Below, one piece after another: positions 62,430 to 64,000 of a stretch of 64,000 bases of DNA (the stretch's first letter is position 1; the number at the start of each line of letters is the position of its first letter). The position numbers and the translations under genes were made by a program. The notes beneath the pieces were generated by a model. The model searched no databases. It saw only the letters and a program-made list of their open reading frames with translations, and was not told the DNA's origin. The DNA comes from Micromonospora arborensis (GTDB taxonomy: Bacteria; Actinomycetota; Actinomycetes; Mycobacteriales; Micromonosporaceae): contig NZ_PYBV01000036.1 of assembly GCF_003205615.1 (NCBI RefSeq), positions 62,001-126,000 of the forward strand. Reading direction: 5' to 3'.

Positions 62430-62811
62430 GCAGAAAGTTCTATGTGGTGAAGCGGCCCGAGGGCAAGGCGCCAGCGATGATCGGTGCACGCAGCCGCTCA
62501 TCGGTACCCGTTTTCTGCAACCGATCACCAACATAGACCGTTGTGCTGCCGTGTCGTCATACCACTTTGTTCAGTCGGCCTGGATCAGCCACCTTCAGTA
62601 CCCATCGACTCTTTCGGCATTCCTTTCGATCGCAAGGCGCTTGGCCATGAGGGCCGGATGCGACCGGCGAACGCCGTCAGCAGAGCGCGGACGTTGACGT
62701 CGCTGGTGCTGCTGCCTTCGAGTTCGAAACCGTAGTCCTTCTTCGCCGGAGTCTGGGTCGGGAGGCAGGCAGGCAGGCAGTCCACCGTCGCCTACCCGCC
62801 TCGGGCGACGG
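62430..62811. other. Intergenic region with a possible small minus-strand remnant
   Basis: These 382 bp lie between the STAND gene and the small gene at 62812, both on the minus strand. A 66-codon frame at 62785-62585 (KKDYGFELEGSS, then ALLTAFAGRIRPSWPSALRSKG) reads more protein-like than chance and directly follows the small gene, but its start is an AGGC tetranucleotide repeat (62763-62778) and no family is known. It may be a gene remnant. Confidence 0.35.
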
Positions 62812-63204
62812 TCAGTACCGGTCGGCCCCGGTGAGAAGGTGCTCAAGCCGGTCCGCAGTCGACGTGACGAGCGCCAGTGGCCGTTCGAACTCGTTGATGT
62901 TCAGGTTGAGCAGAGGCACGGCGTGGCGGAATGTCACCATGTCTCCCACGACGGACACGCCGCCGCAGAGGGTGTTCCCCACCTCGCGCAGCGCCTGGAC
63001 CAGGTTCACCGAGTTCAACTCACCGAAGGGGGACTCGATCTGCACCCAATCCTCATCTGCGTCCGCCAATGTGACATGGCAGAGCAGCACTGCCTGCGAA
63101 CGCAGGTTCCCCGTCTCGAAGACGAGCTTGATCAAGTCCTGCTGCTCATCGGAGATCTTGTAGTTCGATCGTGCATAGGATTTCAGGTCGGCCCAGGTCG
63201 CCAT
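62812..63204 (-). CDS. Small conserved-looking hypothetical protein
   Basis: The 130-aa acidic protein begins MATWADLKSYARSNYKISDEQQDLIKLVFETGNLRSQAVLLCHVTLADADEDWVQIESPFG. It ends FERPLALVTSTADRLEHLLTGADRY. The alternation of strands and helices resembles small chaperone- or YbjN-like domains, but this is speculative. GAGAGG lies upstream of the ATG at 63204. It precedes the STAND gene on the same strand by about 380 bp and could be a partner or immunity-like protein. Confidence 0.7.
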   Translation of the reverse strand: MATWADLKSYARSNYKISDEQQDLIKLVFETGNLRSQAVLLCHVTLADADEDWVQIESPFGELNSVNLVQALREVGNTLCGGVSVVGDMVTFRHAVPLLNLNINEFERPLALVTSTADRLEHLLTGADRY

Positions 63205-63229
63205 TAGAACCTCTCTTTCCGTTTCTTTG

Positions 63230-63249
63230 CGTATAGGATGATTTATACG
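63230..63249. promoter_or_regulatory. CGTATA inverted repeat in an AT-rich promoter
   Basis: CGTATA (63230-63235) and TATACG (63244-63249) lie 26 bp before the start of the small minus-strand gene, next to TTGACG on the minus strand. This suggests a promoter with an overlapping operator. The further stretch 63250-63637 shows no supported gene. Confidence 0.45.
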
Positions 63250-63637
63250 TCAAGAGCAACGGTGCCATTGCACCGATCTCCTGCCCTTCGTTCGGAGTAA
63301 GGGTGAGTGCACTCTACTGATGACGGAATCGCAACCCTTGGTCCGCGCGCTGTACAAGATCTGTCAGTTCGAGTGCGACTTTCGGCCGAGGTCGCATTGG
63401 AGCTTCGGGCAGCGGTAGTCGACCATTTGTTGCCGTCGCCCGGATCCTGCGGCTGTCCGCCCTCATTTAGCTATTCCGCGCAATGTTCTGACTACCGGCG
63501 CTGATCATGTGGTGCAGTCGTCTTCGGTGTAGAGCAAAACGAGTGCGGCGGCGACGATCTTGCATGGGTCGAGGCTGATGTTGCCTAAGCGAGGTCTCGT
63601 AACTCGATGCAGGGGTGGCCTGGCAGCGGATGGAGGA

Positions 63638-63961
63638 TCAGCCGGCCAGAGCGATGTTATGTAGGTGGGCAATTCCGGCCGCAGTGACCGCGAGGGTGCG
63701 GCCGGCGCGGCGGTAGTCGCACAGAATTTTGTAGGTCTTGAGGCGGCGGGCCAAGGCGTGTTTGACGCAGGCGCGGATTTTGCGGTGACCGGTGTTGTAG
63801 TCCTTCTTCCAGGCCGGAAGTTCGCTGCCGTCGCGGGGAGGCGAACAAGGGTGCGCCGGGCGTTGTTCACCGACACCACCGGCCTGACTGCACACCCAGG
63901 CCGTGATGGTGTTTGCGGTGCCGGCACCTACATCATCGAGCGGATAAGCAGGTGATTGGCG
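63638..63961 (-). pseudogene. Degenerate transposase 3' part (IS5-like DDE_Tnp_4 type)
   Basis: On the minus strand 63900-63638 reads GSELPAWKKDYNTGHRKIRACVKHALARRLKTYKILCDYRR and AAGIAHLHNIALAG, the C-terminal end of IS5-family-like transposases including the last catalytic region. The frame closes at a stop at 63964 upstream; the next part is in another frame (GRPYIWSPADANHLLIR), so the gene is frameshifted and probably cut by the window edge. It marks an insertion element boundary. Confidence 0.65.
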
Positions 63962-64000
63962 TCAGCGGGGCTCCAGATGTACGGGCGGCCCACTACTCCG

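Noticed and set aside
62763..62778. Four AGGC tetranucleotide repeats as a phase-variation switch
   Set aside because: Too few units and no convincing gene reads through them; the 66-codon frame there is itself doubtful.
63307..63504. 65-codon plus-strand frame near the right edge
   Set aside because: Short, no ribosome-binding site and no recognisable pattern.

Overview
The window is very GC-rich actinobacterial DNA with many GTG starts and GTGA or ATGA gene overlaps. Gene content and the dispersed palindromes built on GATC-containing arms suggest a Micromonosporaceae chromosome (Micromonospora-like). This is inference from style, because no rRNA or other marker gene is present. No tRNA, rRNA or CRISPR array was seen.

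Layout. 0-5.7 kb: an NmrA-type reductase (cut by the left edge) divergent from an XRE/MmyB-like regulator, a GNAT acetyltransferase, an FAD oxidoreductase divergent from a GT-C type mannosyltransferase, and an orphan Phd-like antitoxin. 5.7-8.8 kb: a molybdate operon on the minus strand (helix-turn-helix/TOBE regulator, modA, modB, modC), every junction overlapping by 4 nt. 9.1-12.5 kb: a small unknown protein behind a Zur-like box, smpB, and a membrane-anchored alpha/beta hydrolase. 12.6-17.8 kb: a response regulator fused to a thioredoxin-reductase-like flavoprotein, its probable histidine kinase, and an ABC exporter. 18.3-20.1 kb: a NUDIX hydrolase and an ArsR/SRPBCC pair. 20.1-24.4 kb: a three-subunit molybdenum hydroxylase with a divergent MobA-like nucleotidyltransferase, linking functionally to the molybdate transporter. 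24.4-31.2 kb: a TMEM175-like channel and a beta-glucoside operon (solute-binding lipoprotein, two permeases, GH1) divergent from a ROK regulator. 31.6-35.7 kb: a secreted discoidin/beta-helix protein behind a LacI-type palindrome, then a flavin amine oxidase. 35.8-43 kb: a YCII/ECF sigma pair, a YbdK-type ligase facing an asparagine-synthase-like amidotransferase, and a MarR/ABC-exporter pair with a clear operator. 43-48.5 kb: more NmrA-type reductases with MarR and TetR regulators, and a small membrane protein/winged-helix operon.

From about 48.5 kb to the right edge the sequence looks like a defence and genomic-debris island. It holds a membrane NACHT NTPase, a membrane Mrr-type nuclease and fragments of other genes. 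Next comes an ORF resembling a BREX-2 PglX methyltransferase whose catalytic middle is missing, translationally coupled to a PD-(D/E)XK nuclease and a protein with an Ala/Gly-rich hydrophobic segment and coiled coil. A second broken pglX-like 3' tail follows, then a 977-aa zinc-ribbon protein, a convergent STAND NTPase, a small conserved-looking protein and a decayed transposase. The nuclease/hydrophobic-protein pair, bracketed by two pglX tails, is the best candidate for an undescribed system in this window.

Non-coding highlights are a family of large imperfect palindromes (8.9, 17.9-18.2 and 31.2 kb), an 86-bp tandem duplication at 18.9-19.1 kb, and a 59-bp insertion with 13-bp direct repeats between the response regulator and its kinase.
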